From NCBI GenBank assembly GCA_937919165.1, contig CALFPO010000062.1:1-43882 (forward strand): DNA of 43,882 nt, read 5' to 3'. This DNA comes from an uncultured Bacillota bacterium (lineage in GTDB: Bacteria; Bacillota_I; Bacilli_A; Erysipelotrichales; Erysipelotrichaceae). The stretch's first letter is position 1. Every line of letters begins with the position of its first letter. Both the position numbers and the translations under genes were made by a program. The notes beneath the pieces were generated by a model that saw only the letters and a program-made list of their open reading frames with translations, ran no database searches and was not told the origin of the DNA. Positions 1 to 7,789 of the stretch are shown one piece after another.

Positions 1-300
1 AAGCCTGCCAAGTCATCCAAATCATCCGAATCAGGCGGCAACTCTCGCTCACGCAGCAAGATCCCCGTTATCTTCTCCACCACTGGCGGTGAAGTAAAGA
101 CCGACTGCGCCAACATCGGCACACCAAACCTCGGTTATATGCAGTGGGGAGATGGCGACCGCACCCCAAATATCGTTGCCGTCCTCACCAAACTCCTCCC
201 CTACACCGCCGCAGGCTGGAACTTCAACACCAAGCTCTTTTGCTGTGTCAAAGTGAAGCTGTTCTACTTTAGAAATGTCAACTTTTCCTGCAAAAAGTAA
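1..300 (+). CDS. 3' end of an unrecognised gene
   Basis: An open frame runs in from the left edge in frame 1 and stops at TAA 298-300, giving 99 residues without a start. The first 20 residues are rich in Ser, Lys and Arg and look disordered. The rest is uncharged and ends in a basic, Cys- and Phe-containing tail (FSCKK). Codons strongly favour C at the third position (atc, ttc, acc, aac), more than in the downstream genes. I do not recognise the family. The frame has no internal stop and the bias is coding-like, but a non-coding or transferred segment is possible. Confidence 0.4.
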   Translation, partial: KPAKSSKSSESGGNSRSRSKIPVIFSTTGGEVKTDCANIGTPNLGYMQWGDGDRTPNIVAVLTKLLPYTAAGWNFNTKLFCCVKVKLFYFRNVNFSCKK

Positions 301-380
301 ACGCTTACATCATTTAATTGAATATTATGAAAATAGTTACATAAAAACCATGCTTTTTTTCTTAAAACAAAGCCATAAGT

Positions 381-386
381 TATAAT
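381..386 (+). promoter_or_regulatory. -10 element upstream of deoD
   Basis: A perfect TATAAT lies 25 bases before the deoD start, in an AT-rich stretch. No good -35 hexamer is visible at 17 bases, so this is a partial promoter call. Confidence 0.45.
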
Positions 387-410
387 CATAAATGGATGGA
401 GGAAAGCAAC

Positions 411-1133
411 ATGAGTCTGCACATAACCGCTAAACCTGGCGAGATCGCCGAAAGAATTCTGCTTCCTGGCGACCCTTTGAGGGCAAAATACATCGCCGAA
501 AACTACCTTGAGGACGCCGTATGCGTCAATGAACTAAGAGGCGCCTTATGCTACACAGGAACCTATAAAGGCAAAAGAGTATCCGTGATGGGATCCGGCA
601 TGGGCATACCATCAATGATGATCTATGCGACAGAGCTCTGCCGCGACTATGGATGCCAGAAACTTATTAGACTAGGAACAGGGGCTTCCTTCACTCCAGA
701 ACTCAAACAGATGGACATCGCCATGTCGATGGCAACATCCCACAATTCCGGAATCAATGACTATACCTTCAAGGGAACATATGCTCCATGTGCCGATTTC
801 AAGCTGCTTGAGACAGCATATAGAAAAGCGAATGAGATGGGCCTCAAGACTATGGTCGGAAATACAGTCTGCTATGACCAGCTATATCGAAATGATGAAG
901 AGTTCCAGATCAAGAAATGGAGCGAATATGGCGTCATCGCCGGCGAGATGGAAGCAGCTGGACTATATACAGTAGCTGCCCATTATGGCAAGCAGGCATT
1001 ATGCCTTATCACCATCGTGGTTGAGCTTGCAAACCACACCAATGTAGCAGGAGGATCGGTAAGTCCTGAGCAAAGAGAAAAAGGACTCAACGACATGATT
1101 CGTCTTGCGTTAGAAACAGCAATTGAGGATTAA
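411..1133 (+). CDS. deoD: purine-nucleoside phosphorylase, DeoD type
   Basis: The product (240 aa) is a full-length hexameric-type purine nucleoside phosphorylase. This cytoplasmic enzyme splits purine (deoxy)nucleosides with phosphate into base and (deoxy)ribose-1-phosphate for salvage. The N-terminus MSLHITAKPGEIAERILLPG with the phosphate-binding GDP(L)RAK and the MGSGMGIPS stretch are family hallmarks, as is GEMEAAGLY, which holds the nucleoside-binding Glu. An ATG at 396 is in frame, but the one at 411 sits 8 bases after a GGAGG (398-402) and begins the conserved N-terminus, so I use 411. It appears monocistronic, with its own -10 and terminator. It could consume adenosine made by the SAM hydrolases at 22007-23687, which is an inference. 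Confidence 0.95.
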   Translation: MSLHITAKPGEIAERILLPGDPLRAKYIAENYLEDAVCVNELRGALCYTGTYKGKRVSVMGSGMGIPSMMIYATELCRDYGCQKLIRLGTGASFTPELKQMDIAMSMATSHNSGINDYTFKGTYAPCADFKLLETAYRKANEMGLKTMVGNTVCYDQLYRNDEEFQIKKWSEYGVIAGEMEAAGLYTVAAHYGKQALCLITIVVELANHTNVAGGSVSPEQREKGLNDMIRLALETAIED

Positions 1134-1160
1134 GATAAACGGCAAATAAGTATATAAGAC

Positions 1161-1195
1161 AAAGGCAATCATCTGCATCAGATGATTGCCTTTTT
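1161..1195 (+). terminator. rho-independent terminator of deoD
   Basis: A 15-bp perfect stem (1161-1175 with 1179-1193) has a 3-base loop and its 3' arm runs into a T run. It starts 27 bases after the deoD stop. The A run on the left side could let it work on the other strand too. Confidence 0.9.
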
Positions 1196-1212
1196 GTTAT
1201 TTCCACACAATG

Positions 1213-1243
1213 CAAAAATGCTCAGTACATCGATGAGCTGAGC
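1213..1243 (-). terminator. terminator after the toxin-antitoxin pair
   Basis: Read on the minus strand, GCTCAG (1243-1238) pairs with CTGAGC (1225-1220) around a 12-base loop, followed by ATTTTTGC. It lies about 40 bases downstream of the toxin stop. Confidence 0.55.
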
Positions 1244-1280
1244 TTGTGGTTGGTTAATCTAGTTTTTTATGCCGAAACAA

Positions 1281-1554
1281 TTAGAACAAATCACTGTGGC
1301 TTCCGGTTCTGATCAGATACAGAATGACATTATCATTTGAATATTTATACGCAAGAAGCCAATCTGGCTTAATGTGCAATTCTCTACAATTCTTTTGAAT
1401 TACGCAAAGGGTGGTCTTTGTATCTTTCTGGAATAGTTGCTCCGTCAGCCAGCAATTCAATAACGATTCTGAATTCATTAATATCTAGCCCGCGTTTGAC
1501 AACCATTTCAAAGTATCTCTTGAATTGTGATGTTCTTCTGATGCCATATTTCAC
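1281..1554 (-). pseudogene. YafQ/RelE-type mRNA interferase toxin, frameshifted
   Basis: A GTG start at 1554 opens a YafQ-like reading frame (KYGIRRTSQFKRYFE… to PERYKDHPLRNSKEL) that hits a TAG after about 55 codons. The rest of the family's sequence continues in another frame as CRELHIKPDWLLAYKY…IRTGSHSDLF and ends at 1281. It retains the C-terminal His-Ser-Asp-Leu-Phe of the YafQ active site. Dropping one A from the AAAA run in TCAAAAGAAT joins the two halves without loss (NSKNCRELHI), so one extra base explains the break. Intact members are ribosome-dependent endoribonucleases. The start overlaps the antitoxin stop by 4 bases (GTGA), so the pair is translationally coupled. A sequencing error in the homopolymer is an alternative to real inactivation. 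Confidence 0.8.
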
Positions 1555-1826
1555 TTAAGAAGATCCTCCATAAGTTCGTCTACACTTGAGAATGTTCTAG
1601 ACGCTTCAGGATTTTTTCCCATTTCTTCTGCTTCAGCTAATGCCTCCATTGTTGTGACGTTCGGAACATCTTTTCTGATTTCAAAAGGAATGGCTTTTTC
1701 TCGAAGCATATGTCTCAAGAACATATTTACCGCCGTAGACAAATCTAAGCCAAATTCAGCAAGCATCTCTTGAGCTTTAGGCTTAATGTCTTCATCTATA
1801 CTTATGTTCGTTGCAATTTTAGCCAT
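1551..1826 (-). CDS. RelB/DinJ-family antitoxin
   Basis: The protein (91 aa) is a type II antitoxin. Its N-terminal ribbon-helix-helix (MAKIATNISIDEDIKPKAQ…GLDLSTAVNMFLRHML) binds DNA as a dimer, and the acidic C-terminal half should wrap the toxin. Length and layout match RelB/DinJ. An upstream in-frame ATG exists, but ATG 1826 has an AGAGGTG ribosome site 6 bases before it and starts the conserved domain. It is first in a two-gene unit whose second gene is a frameshifted YafQ-like toxin. The palindrome at 1866-1893, about 40 bases upstream, is the likely autoregulatory operator. Confidence 0.85.
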   Translation of the reverse strand: MAKIATNISIDEDIKPKAQEMLAEFGLDLSTAVNMFLRHMLREKAIPFEIRKDVPNVTTMEALAEAEEMGKNPEASRTFSSVDELMEDLLK

Positions 1827-1865
1827 ACCTATCACCTCTTGAATATAGTATGACTCATATATAAA

Positions 1866-1893
1866 ACAACATAATATGCGCATATTATGTTGT
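1866..1893. promoter_or_regulatory. 28-bp perfect palindrome, operator of the toxin-antitoxin pair
   Basis: Two 14-base arms (1866-1879 and 1880-1893) are perfect reverse complements with no spacer, centred on TGCGCA. It sits in the antitoxin promoter region. RelB/DinJ proteins bind such inverted repeats. The binding assignment is inferred from position and symmetry. Confidence 0.75.
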
Positions 1894-1925
1894 ACTAATT
1901 CAAAGTAAAAACAATTACTGCTTAA

Positions 1926-1952
1926 AATGCCAAGCTCATGCAGACTATGAGC
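1926..1952 (-). terminator. possible terminator of the LtaS-like gene
   Basis: A 6-bp stem (GCTCAT 1934-1939 with ATGAGC 1947-1952) is followed on the minus strand by a T-rich TTGGCATTTT. It is short and overlaps the gene's stop, so this is a weak call. Confidence 0.4.
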
Positions 1953-3964
1953 TATCTTGCATTCTCAAAAAGGAATCTGAAGAAATCGGTTTCCTCTATC
2001 TCGACAGACATCATGTATCTGTTCTTGACGACATTCACAAGATTATCCAGATAGGCATCAAGCTTATCTTCTGAATAGCTTTCCATATCCTTAAGCCAAG
2101 TAGCCTTACCGTTGGTGGAATTGTATTTTACATAATCGGTGACGAATGAACGATTGTATATCTGAGCGATGTGTTCGCCATCAGAGAATACATCGACTCC
2201 GGCGTAGAGCCTTGAGTCATAATCCATGCCAAAGAGATTCATGATCGTCGGAAGGATGTCGACGTTGCAGCAAGGCACATCGACATGAACAGTTTTTCCC
2301 ATGCCGGCATTGTAGATGATGCAGGTGCTATGATACATCTCAAAGTCATAGTCGATCTCTTCACCTGCCAATGTGCTGTATCCATAATCGGTCAGATAGT
2401 ATGGATAATGGTCGCCGGTCAAGACAATGACGGTCCTATCAAGAATTCCTGCCTCTTCTAGTCTAGAAAGCAGATAGGACATCGCCTTCTCCAGCTCATA
2501 GTTGCATGATAGATATCCAAGGGCGCTTGTAGCTAGCGGCTTATTGACCATCTTGCTTACCTCATCAATGTTTCTGGCAACCATGACATTGTCGGTCGTA
2601 TAGTTTCCATGTCCTGAGAAGGTCATGTAGTACGAGCAGAACTGTCCATCATTTATGTAGTCATCGACAGATTGTTCGAACATCTCCAGATCCGATGATG
2701 GCCAAGCTGTCGTGAAAGACATGCCGTCATCCATGAACTTGCAGCTGAATCCCATATTAGGCAGGGTCTTGTTTCGGCCATAATATGAACCGATATAGTT
2801 GTGGTATCCTCTGCTTTGGACACCATAGTTCTTGTTGAACATATTGCCAAGAGCGATGGACATGTCCTTGCCTATGGACTGTCCCATGGTGCCAGTGAGG
2901 TTTCCGCCATTGGTGGCTTCCCTTACGACATTAGGCCACAATCCTGTCAGCAAGGCATATTCGCCATTGGTAGTGACATTCTTGAATGAATTGTAGTAGT
3001 TATCCAATACGATGGAACCGTTTGCCATCTTGTATAAGGTTGGCGTTATGTTCTTGTCAATCGCCAATCTTGAGAAAGATTCGGCACAGACATATATCAG
3101 ATTGTATTCTTTGAACATTCCGGTATATTCATTCTGCTTGGTAGGAGTAACACCTTTAAGGTAGCCACAGAGCGAAGAAATGGTATCATCATCGCTAAGA
3201 CCTTCAAGCTTTGAGAAGTCGATGCGTTCATCCATGTTATAGCGAATGACTTCGACGGTCTCCTCTTCTATAGGCTCCTCGATCGTCACCTTATCGGTAG
3301 TGACATAATCGCTCTTCTTCTCGAAACCAGTCAGCGAGCATTTGATCTCGACCAGAAAATTAGGAAGGATGCCAAGCTTGGCGCTGGCGGTATCGGTATC
3401 GACATACTGGCTATGATAGGCGCCATAGGCTGTATAGTCCTGCTTGCCTCCTAGCGGCAGCATCACTACGACGATGGTCCACAAGACAAGAGCCAGCAAA
3501 ACAGAAACAGCATGCATCACTAAGCCATAGCCATCGTTCTTTCCGATGAAGACAAGCATCAGTTCGGCAATGACCGGCAGCTCAAACAGCAAAATGGTTA
3601 AGGCATTCTCGCTTATGGCAGTCTTGATGCTCCACCAGAAACTGGTCAAAGCCAAGGTACCGTTGCCCATCATCGAATAAGACAATAGCGAACCGAATAT
3701 CCTATAGTAGATCAGATCAATCAGATAGAAGATTGAGATGCCAAACAGCAGGATAGTCTTGATGATTCCGTTTGTCTTTCCCGACTTGAACCATCCGCAT
3801 AATACGGACAACAGAACAGCCAGCGGAAGCATAAACAAAACATTCCAGATGCTTAGGCCTTTTAAGCCATTGTGCAGCTGGTAATACAGCAATGCTTCCC
3901 AATACAGCAATATTGCATACAGCTCAGCGATATTCTTTGCTGAGCCAAACATATTCTTCTTCAT
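1952..3964 (-). CDS. LtaS-like membrane sulfatase-fold phosphoglycerol transferase
   Basis: The protein (670 aa) has about five membrane segments (roughly residues 12-30, 40-57, 68-88, 120-140, 148-170), then a linker and an extracellular alkaline-phosphatase/sulfatase domain. Metal and nucleophile motifs of lipoteichoic-acid synthase are visible: Glu near 295 (YVCAESF), a Thr pair near 331 (VTTNGEYALLTGLWP), and a C-terminal TGDHYP. The family polymerises or transfers glycerol-phosphate from phosphatidylglycerol on the outer membrane face. The linker between about 175 and 285 is acidic and longer than in LtaS, so the acceptor may be a glycolipid or polysaccharide rather than lipoteichoic acid. 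The start lies 19 bases after ruvX, and I see no clear Shine-Dalgarno sequence. Confidence 0.85.
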   Translation of the reverse strand: MKKNMFGSAKNIAELYAILLYWEALLYYQLHNGLKGLSIWNVLFMLPLAVLLSVLCGWFKSGKTNGIIKTILLFGISIFYLIDLIYYRIFGSLLSYSMMGNGTLALTSFWWSIKTAISENALTILLFELPVIAELMLVFIGKNDGYGLVMHAVSVLLALVLWTIVVVMLPLGGKQDYTAYGAYHSQYVDTDTASAKLGILPNFLVEIKCSLTGFEKKSDYVTTDKVTIEEPIEEETVEVIRYNMDERIDFSKLEGLSDDDTISSLCGYLKGVTPTKQNEYTGMFKEYNLIYVCAESFSRLAIDKNITPTLYKMANGSIVLDNYYNSFKNVTTNGEYALLTGLWPNVVREATNGGNLTGTMGQSIGKDMSIALGNMFNKNYGVQSRGYHNYIGSYYGRNKTLPNMGFSCKFMDDGMSFTTAWPSSDLEMFEQSVDDYINDGQFCSYYMTFSGHGNYTTDNVMVARNIDEVSKMVNKPLATSALGYLSCNYELEKAMSYLLSRLEEAGILDRTVIVLTGDHYPYYLTDYGYSTLAGEEIDYDFEMYHSTCIIYNAGMGKTVHVDVPCCNVDILPTIMNLFGMDYDSRLYAGVDVFSDGEHIAQIYNRSFVTDYVKYNSTNGKATWLKDMESYSEDKLDAYLDNLVNVVKNRYMMSVEIEETDFFRFLFENAR

Positions 3965-3983
3965 AAAACAAATAGACAGCAGG

Positions 3984-4397
3984 CTATCTATGGCTATCCA
4001 GATAATACTGCAGTATCCTTACAGCCGCCTGCTGATCAATAACCTTCTTTCTCTTCTTTCTTGAAACACCAGAGCTGATCAGAAACTCTTCCGAATCCTT
4101 GGTGGTTCTTCTTTCATCCTGAAGCACTACCTTGATTCCTGATTCCTGTTCCAGTATCTCTGCGACTTCCTTGGACAAAGCAGCTCTAGGTCCCTCATCG
4201 TCATTCTCCAGCAAGGGATATCCCATCACCACCAGATCAGGCTTCTCTTCCTTGAAGAGTTCCAGAATCTTGTCGATGGCCTCGTCGTAGTCATCGCTTC
4301 TAAACCTGATAGTCTTGACTGCCTGCGCAAGAAAACCCGTATCGCTCTTCGATACGCCACAGGTAACGCTGCCAAGATCCAATCCGATATATTTCAT
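3984..4397 (-). CDS. ruvX: RuvX/YqgF RNase H-like nuclease
   Basis: The protein (137 aa) matches the RuvX family in length and motifs: MKYIGLDLGSVTCGVS (first catalytic Asp), a central VVMGYPLLENDDEG in place of the usual GxP, QDERRTT, and a C-terminal IDQQAAVRILQYYL with the last acidic residue. Family members act in pre-16S rRNA 5' end processing and have been proposed as Holliday-junction resolvases. It stands between the thymidylate-synthase-like gene and the LtaS-like gene on the same strand. The gap upstream holds a small GATAGC/GCTATC hairpin (4407-4423), and I see no strong ribosome site. Confidence 0.92.
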   Translation of the reverse strand: MKYIGLDLGSVTCGVSKSDTGFLAQAVKTIRFRSDDYDEAIDKILELFKEEKPDLVVMGYPLLENDDEGPRAALSKEVAEILEQESGIKVVLQDERRTTKDSEEFLISSGVSRKKRKKVIDQQAAVRILQYYLDSHR

Positions 4398-4418
4398 CTA
4401 TATAATGATAGCATCAAG

Positions 4419-5069
4419 CTATCGCTGTTCCATAATTCTTCTTACCTTATCGGTATCTTTGGTGTAGTAGTGGGCTGACTTGATGACCATCTCAAGCTTG
4501 CCGACAGGATATCCGCATTCCTTGGACACATTGTCCAGGATCTTTGCAAGCATCACCATATTCACATAGGCCTTGCAGCCAAAATCCAAAGCTCTTGAGT
4601 AGACATACAAGTCAAGGCTTCCATCCTCAAGATTCTTCTGGAAATCCAACAAACTGACACATGGAATGTATTTCTCATCAGTCAAAGGCTCAAAGGTCGT
4701 GATGGTGGCTGAACGCTGTTCAGGGTTCTCCTTCAGCCTTCTGATTACCCATTCAAGCTGGTTCTTCTGATCCTGATAGGCATAGAGCCTGCTGGCATAG
4801 GAACTGGCATTGCTTAGCTCCTTTACCCTTTCGAAGCTCGTGAAGTTGTCTACCATCCAGTCATACTCTTCCTGAACCTTATATTTCTCGATGATAGGAT
4901 CAGGCAGATATGGATGAGCAACGCTCATGGTTAAGCCGAAGCATTCTCTTACGTCGAAGCTTTCGCCTGTGTTGTCGGTATATTTGCGATTAATGCCGTT
5001 ATCTTCAATGTGCTTCAGCATGCCTATCCAGGCTTCGCCGATGCTTTCGAATCTGCCAATATTCTCCAT
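4419..5069 (-). CDS. divergent thymidylate-synthase-fold protein
   Basis: The 216-aa product keeps the layout of the thymidylate synthase / dCMP hydroxymethylase superfamily in its second half. It has a catalytic-type Cys (YIPCVSLLDFQ), an Arg and Asp in YVYSRALDFGCKAYVNMVML where ThyA has QRSxDxxxGxPFN, and a terminal KSAHYY matching the GDxHIY region. It is shorter than ThyA (about 264 aa), and the GxPFN and folate-tail motifs are not conserved. A role in methylating or hydroxymethylating a pyrimidine nucleotide is possible but unproven. A TTG at 5075 is in frame, but ATG 5069 has GGAGGG 6 bases before it. It precedes ruvX with no terminator visible. Confidence 0.65.
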   Translation of the reverse strand: MENIGRFESIGEAWIGMLKHIEDNGINRKYTDNTGESFDVRECFGLTMSVAHPYLPDPIIEKYKVQEEYDWMVDNFTSFERVKELSNASSYASRLYAYQDQKNQLEWVIRRLKENPEQRSATITTFEPLTDEKYIPCVSLLDFQKNLEDGSLDLYVYSRALDFGCKAYVNMVMLAKILDNVSKECGYPVGKLEMVIKSAHYYTKDTDKVRRIMEQR

Positions 5070-5100
5070 ACTCAACCCTCCAAACAGCCTTACCTATATC

Positions 5101-5127
5101 TTACTAAAAATGGGCTTATCTAGCCCA
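5101..5127 (-). terminator. terminator of the XRE membrane regulator gene
   Basis: On the minus strand TGGGCT (5127-5122) pairs with AGCCCA (5116-5111), followed by TTTTTAGTAA. The stem overlaps the stop codon of the gene at 5120-6496. Confidence 0.75.
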
Positions 5128-6496
5128 TGTATTCAAACAGTTCTCTGTTTCTCGTGCTGCAGGTGACAATAGCCTTCAGGCAATCGCTGTTGTAGTATGT
5201 CCTGCGAATCTGATCCTTGGAAAGGTCCTGCATGATCTGCCTGATCTCAGAAATATCATCGCTTCCAAGATAGTAATAGTAATTGCTGCCGTTTTCGCTG
5301 TCATCGACATTGCCCATGACGCGCATCTGCTTAGGATAGATGAACTCTATCTCGATGTCATCCTTGCTGTCGTTGATCAGAAACTGAACATCATCCGAAC
5401 CAATAAAGATATGATCCTCATCCTTGACATCGCTGATGACCATTGTCTGGCTTGTCTGCTCATAGTCTTCTTCTTCAATGATGTTGATCTTGGTCAACGA
5501 ATCGCCGAAAGATCCTGTACCGATTCCGCATACCAGCATACTGGCGAAGAACATCAGCAGCAATGCTTTATATTGCTGCTTATGGTTGAACACGAGATTG
5601 AATATCGCCAACAGCAGCATCGCCGCAAAGATGGTCGCTCCAAGCAGTACAACGGCAATCGAAGTGATGGCCATGCCTTTATGGAAGATGCAGAAGAAGA
5701 TTCCGGCAATCGCAAACAGTACGGCAACGATGATAGGCAAGGCAAGCAGTATCAGGATGAACTTCATGATGATGCTGAAGATGACGGCCAATCCATCCAG
5801 AAAAGCCGAATGCGAATGCTTAGGGTCCCTGATGATTATCTTTGGTTCCTTGTCGGCAATAAGCTCCGATCTGTTCTCCTCTATCGGCTCTTCGACGCTT
5901 GGCTTCTCGGCATTGCTGTCAGTGATCACCACATAATAGTCAAGATATCTGATCTTGAAGATATGGAAGAAGACGATGACAGCCAATATCACAATGGCTG
6001 CCAACGCAACCGAAGAAAGCACAACAATCAGATAGTTTCTGGTGCCGGCATTCTTCACGACACTGAAAAGCCTATAGAGAAAGCTTTCGATGCCCGAATA
6101 GGCCAATGACCCTACAAGCACAAGCACCAGTCCTGTAAAGGCCATCTCGATGATTGTCTTGAGCTTGTCCTTGAAGCTCATATGCATAAACATCTTGCAG
6201 GTCTTGGCTATATAGGCCAGAAAGCCATCAAGATACTTCTTCACGGTATTGATGTCATTGGTGATGACGTTCTCTTCCTTGGCCTCTGTCTCATCCAATA
6301 GTCCATCGTCCATGATGTCATTGAGTTTGCAGTTTAAGATCTTGCAGATCTCGATGATCCTAGCCATATCGGGATAGCTGTCGCCCGATTCCCATTTGGA
6401 TATGCTTTGTCTTGTTACGCCAAGCTGCTCAGCCAGCTGTTCCTGCGAAAGGTTGTTGGCTTTGCGCATCTTGGCAAGCTTGTCAGAAAATCTCAT
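5120..6496 (-). CDS. XRE-family regulator with a large membrane domain
   Basis: The protein (458 aa) starts with a Cro/C1-type helix-turn-helix (residues 1-65: LSQEQLAEQLGVTRQSISKWESGDSYPD). It continues through an amphipathic linker into about five membrane segments (roughly 108-130, 153-178, 232-262, 264-300, 308-328). It ends in a soluble, acidic tail (about 335-458) that would face outside or in. Such HTH-membrane fusions are common in this phylum and are thought to be membrane-tethered regulators; the signal sensed is unknown. The start has a textbook AAGGAGGT 8 bases upstream. The inverted repeat at 6552-6585 could be its own operator. Confidence 0.8.
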   Translation of the reverse strand: MRFSDKLAKMRKANNLSQEQLAEQLGVTRQSISKWESGDSYPDMARIIEICKILNCKLNDIMDDGLLDETEAKEENVITNDINTVKKYLDGFLAYIAKTCKMFMHMSFKDKLKTIIEMAFTGLVLVLVGSLAYSGIESFLYRLFSVVKNAGTRNYLIVVLSSVALAAIVILAVIVFFHIFKIRYLDYYVVITDSNAEKPSVEEPIEENRSELIADKEPKIIIRDPKHSHSAFLDGLAVIFSIIMKFILILLALPIIVAVLFAIAGIFFCIFHKGMAITSIAVVLLGATIFAAMLLLAIFNLVFNHKQQYKALLLMFFASMLVCGIGTGSFGDSLTKINIIEEEDYEQTSQTMVISDVKDEDHIFIGSDDVQFLINDSKDDIEIEFIYPKQMRVMGNVDDSENGSNYYYYLGSDDISEIRQIMQDLSKDQIRRTYYNSDCLKAIVTCSTRNRELFEYMG

Positions 6497-6551
6497 AGTT
6501 AGATACCTCCTTGACGCAATGCTATTCTTTCATATCAGTGCAGTTGCATCT

Positions 6552-6585
6552 ACCGAATATCGCTATCTTTTTGCAATATTTCGGT
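6552..6585. promoter_or_regulatory. interrupted inverted repeat upstream of the XRE gene
   Basis: ACCGAATAT (6552-6560) and ATATTTCGGT (6576-6585) are inverted copies with one bulge, separated by 15 bases. They lie 56 bases before the XRE start and just after the alkD-like gene. It is a candidate autoregulatory site, but a weak terminator is also possible. Confidence 0.4.
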
Positions 6586-6590
6586 TGCAA

Positions 6591-7268
6591 TCACCTGATT
6601 TTTAGGCTTTTCAGATAAGTTTTCTGCTCATCAGTTATGCGATAGCTCTCTATTGCCTTCTGAATGGTCTTGTTATGAGCCCAGACATCAAGCCTTCTTT
6701 CTTCAAGATAAGGTATGGTCTCATCCCACTTTTTGGCCAAAGCTGTCGCATAATACCAGGCAATCATCATGTTGACGTAGTATTCATCAAGATGGATATC
6801 TGCTGGTATCTCAAGATATTCCTTCCTGAAATCACCATCAAGATAATGGCTCATCAGCATCTCTATCCCAAAGCGACAGGTATAGGTATCCTTAGACTTC
6901 GACCATTCTCTGATCTTGTCAATCAATCTGTCTTTGTTCTTGCGGAAAGCCTTAGGACTTAGGGTATCGCATACTGCCCAGTTATCGACATAAGGCAAGA
7001 ACTTCTCTACTTCCTCAATTGCCTTATCATAATCGCCATATAGACTAAGAAGCGCTGAGTGCAGCATGTTCTCATCATAGTAGCGATGAGGAAGAACATT
7101 CAGAAAGGTATCCTTTTCTGGATCCTTCATAAGCTCCTTGGCGATCTTCCTGATATTCGGAACTCTGACGCCGATAAAGGATTCCTTGTCTACTCCAGGT
7201 GTCAATTTAGCCTGAAATGCAGCATAGTCCCTGTCTTCAAATTCTTTAAGTCTCTCTATAACGTTCAT
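6591..7268 (-). CDS. AlkD-type DNA alkylation repair protein
   Basis: The protein (225 aa) is an all-helical HEAT-like DNA glycosylase of the AlkD/AlkC superfamily, which excises N3- and N7-alkylpurines. The diagnostic VDNWAVCDTLSPK segment contains the Trp and catalytic Asp of AlkD. The C-terminal DVWAHNKTIQKAIES also fits the family. A TTG at 7280 would add four residues. I prefer ATG 7268 because it overlaps the preceding stop as ATGA, the sign of translational coupling. It is last of a TetR-GNAT-GNAT-AlkD unit, which suggests a stress- or toxin-response operon. Confidence 0.9.
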   Translation of the reverse strand: MNVIERLKEFEDRDYAAFQAKLTPGVDKESFIGVRVPNIRKIAKELMKDPEKDTFLNVLPHRYYDENMLHSALLSLYGDYDKAIEEVEKFLPYVDNWAVCDTLSPKAFRKNKDRLIDKIREWSKSKDTYTCRFGIEMLMSHYLDGDFRKEYLEIPADIHLDEYYVNMMIAWYYATALAKKWDETIPYLEERRLDVWAHNKTIQKAIESYRITDEQKTYLKSLKIR

Positions 7269-7789
7269 AGCTTTATCCAATATATCTGGTCGATGTTTCC
7301 TTCCTCGTCGACAATCTCCTTTTCCAGTACTCCGCCATTGTTGATGATGGATTTGGCCGAACCGATATTGTCCTTATTGCAGCACATCATGACATTGTCG
7401 ATGCCAAGCTTCTTGCACTCATCAAGTGCCAAGGCAATCATCTTGGTGGCATAGCCCTTTCTTCTCTCGCTTGGCCTGATGCCATCTCCAATATGTCCTC
7501 CACCATTCATCAATGCTTCATTCAGATAGTGACGGATATTGACGGCGCCGACAAAGATATCTCTATCCTTGTCCAGCAGAAAGAAAGTCGAATCAGGCAC
7601 AAGACCATTATCGGTTTCTTTATTGTCAAGATGCTCAAGGTAATAGTCGAAGTCATGGTAGTCGTTCTTGAAGATGGCCCATGGCGAATGATTGCCGCCA
7701 TTTCTTTTCAGGTCATCTATCCATTCTTCCAGCATCTCCTTCAGCTGACGCTCATATGCCTTGCTCAGCTTGACAAGCTCAACGTTCAT
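7265..7789 (-). CDS. GNAT-family N-acetyltransferase
   Basis: The protein (174 aa) has the GNAT fold. Its acetyl-CoA pyrophosphate loop is seen as IRPSERRKGYATKMIALALDECKKLG (R-x-x-G-x-A pattern), followed by the VMMCCNKDNIGSAKSIINNGG motif B region. The substrate cannot be read from the sequence. The N-terminus overlaps the previous GNAT gene by 11 bases, and the C-terminus overlaps the AlkD-type gene by 4 bases, so the three are co-translated. It is only distantly related to its neighbour, so this is not a recent duplication. Confidence 0.88.
   Translation of the reverse strand: MNVELVKLSKAYERQLKEMLEEWIDDLKRNGGNHSPWAIFKNDYHDFDYYLEHLDNKETDNGLVPDSTFFLLDKDRDIFVGAVNIRHYLNEALMNGGGHIGDGIRPSERRKGYATKMIALALDECKKLGIDNVMMCCNKDNIGSAKSIINNGGVLEKEIVDEEGNIDQIYWIKL

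Noticed and set aside
1281..1554. Programmed frameshifting in the YafQ-like toxin.
   Set aside because: The site is a plain A run without a slippery heptamer plus stimulatory structure that I can see; one extra base is the simpler cause.
5411..6109. A 232-codon plus-strand frame opposite the XRE membrane regulator.
   Set aside because: Composition is rich in His, Asp and Gln from reading membrane codons backwards; no ribosome site and no recognisable domain.
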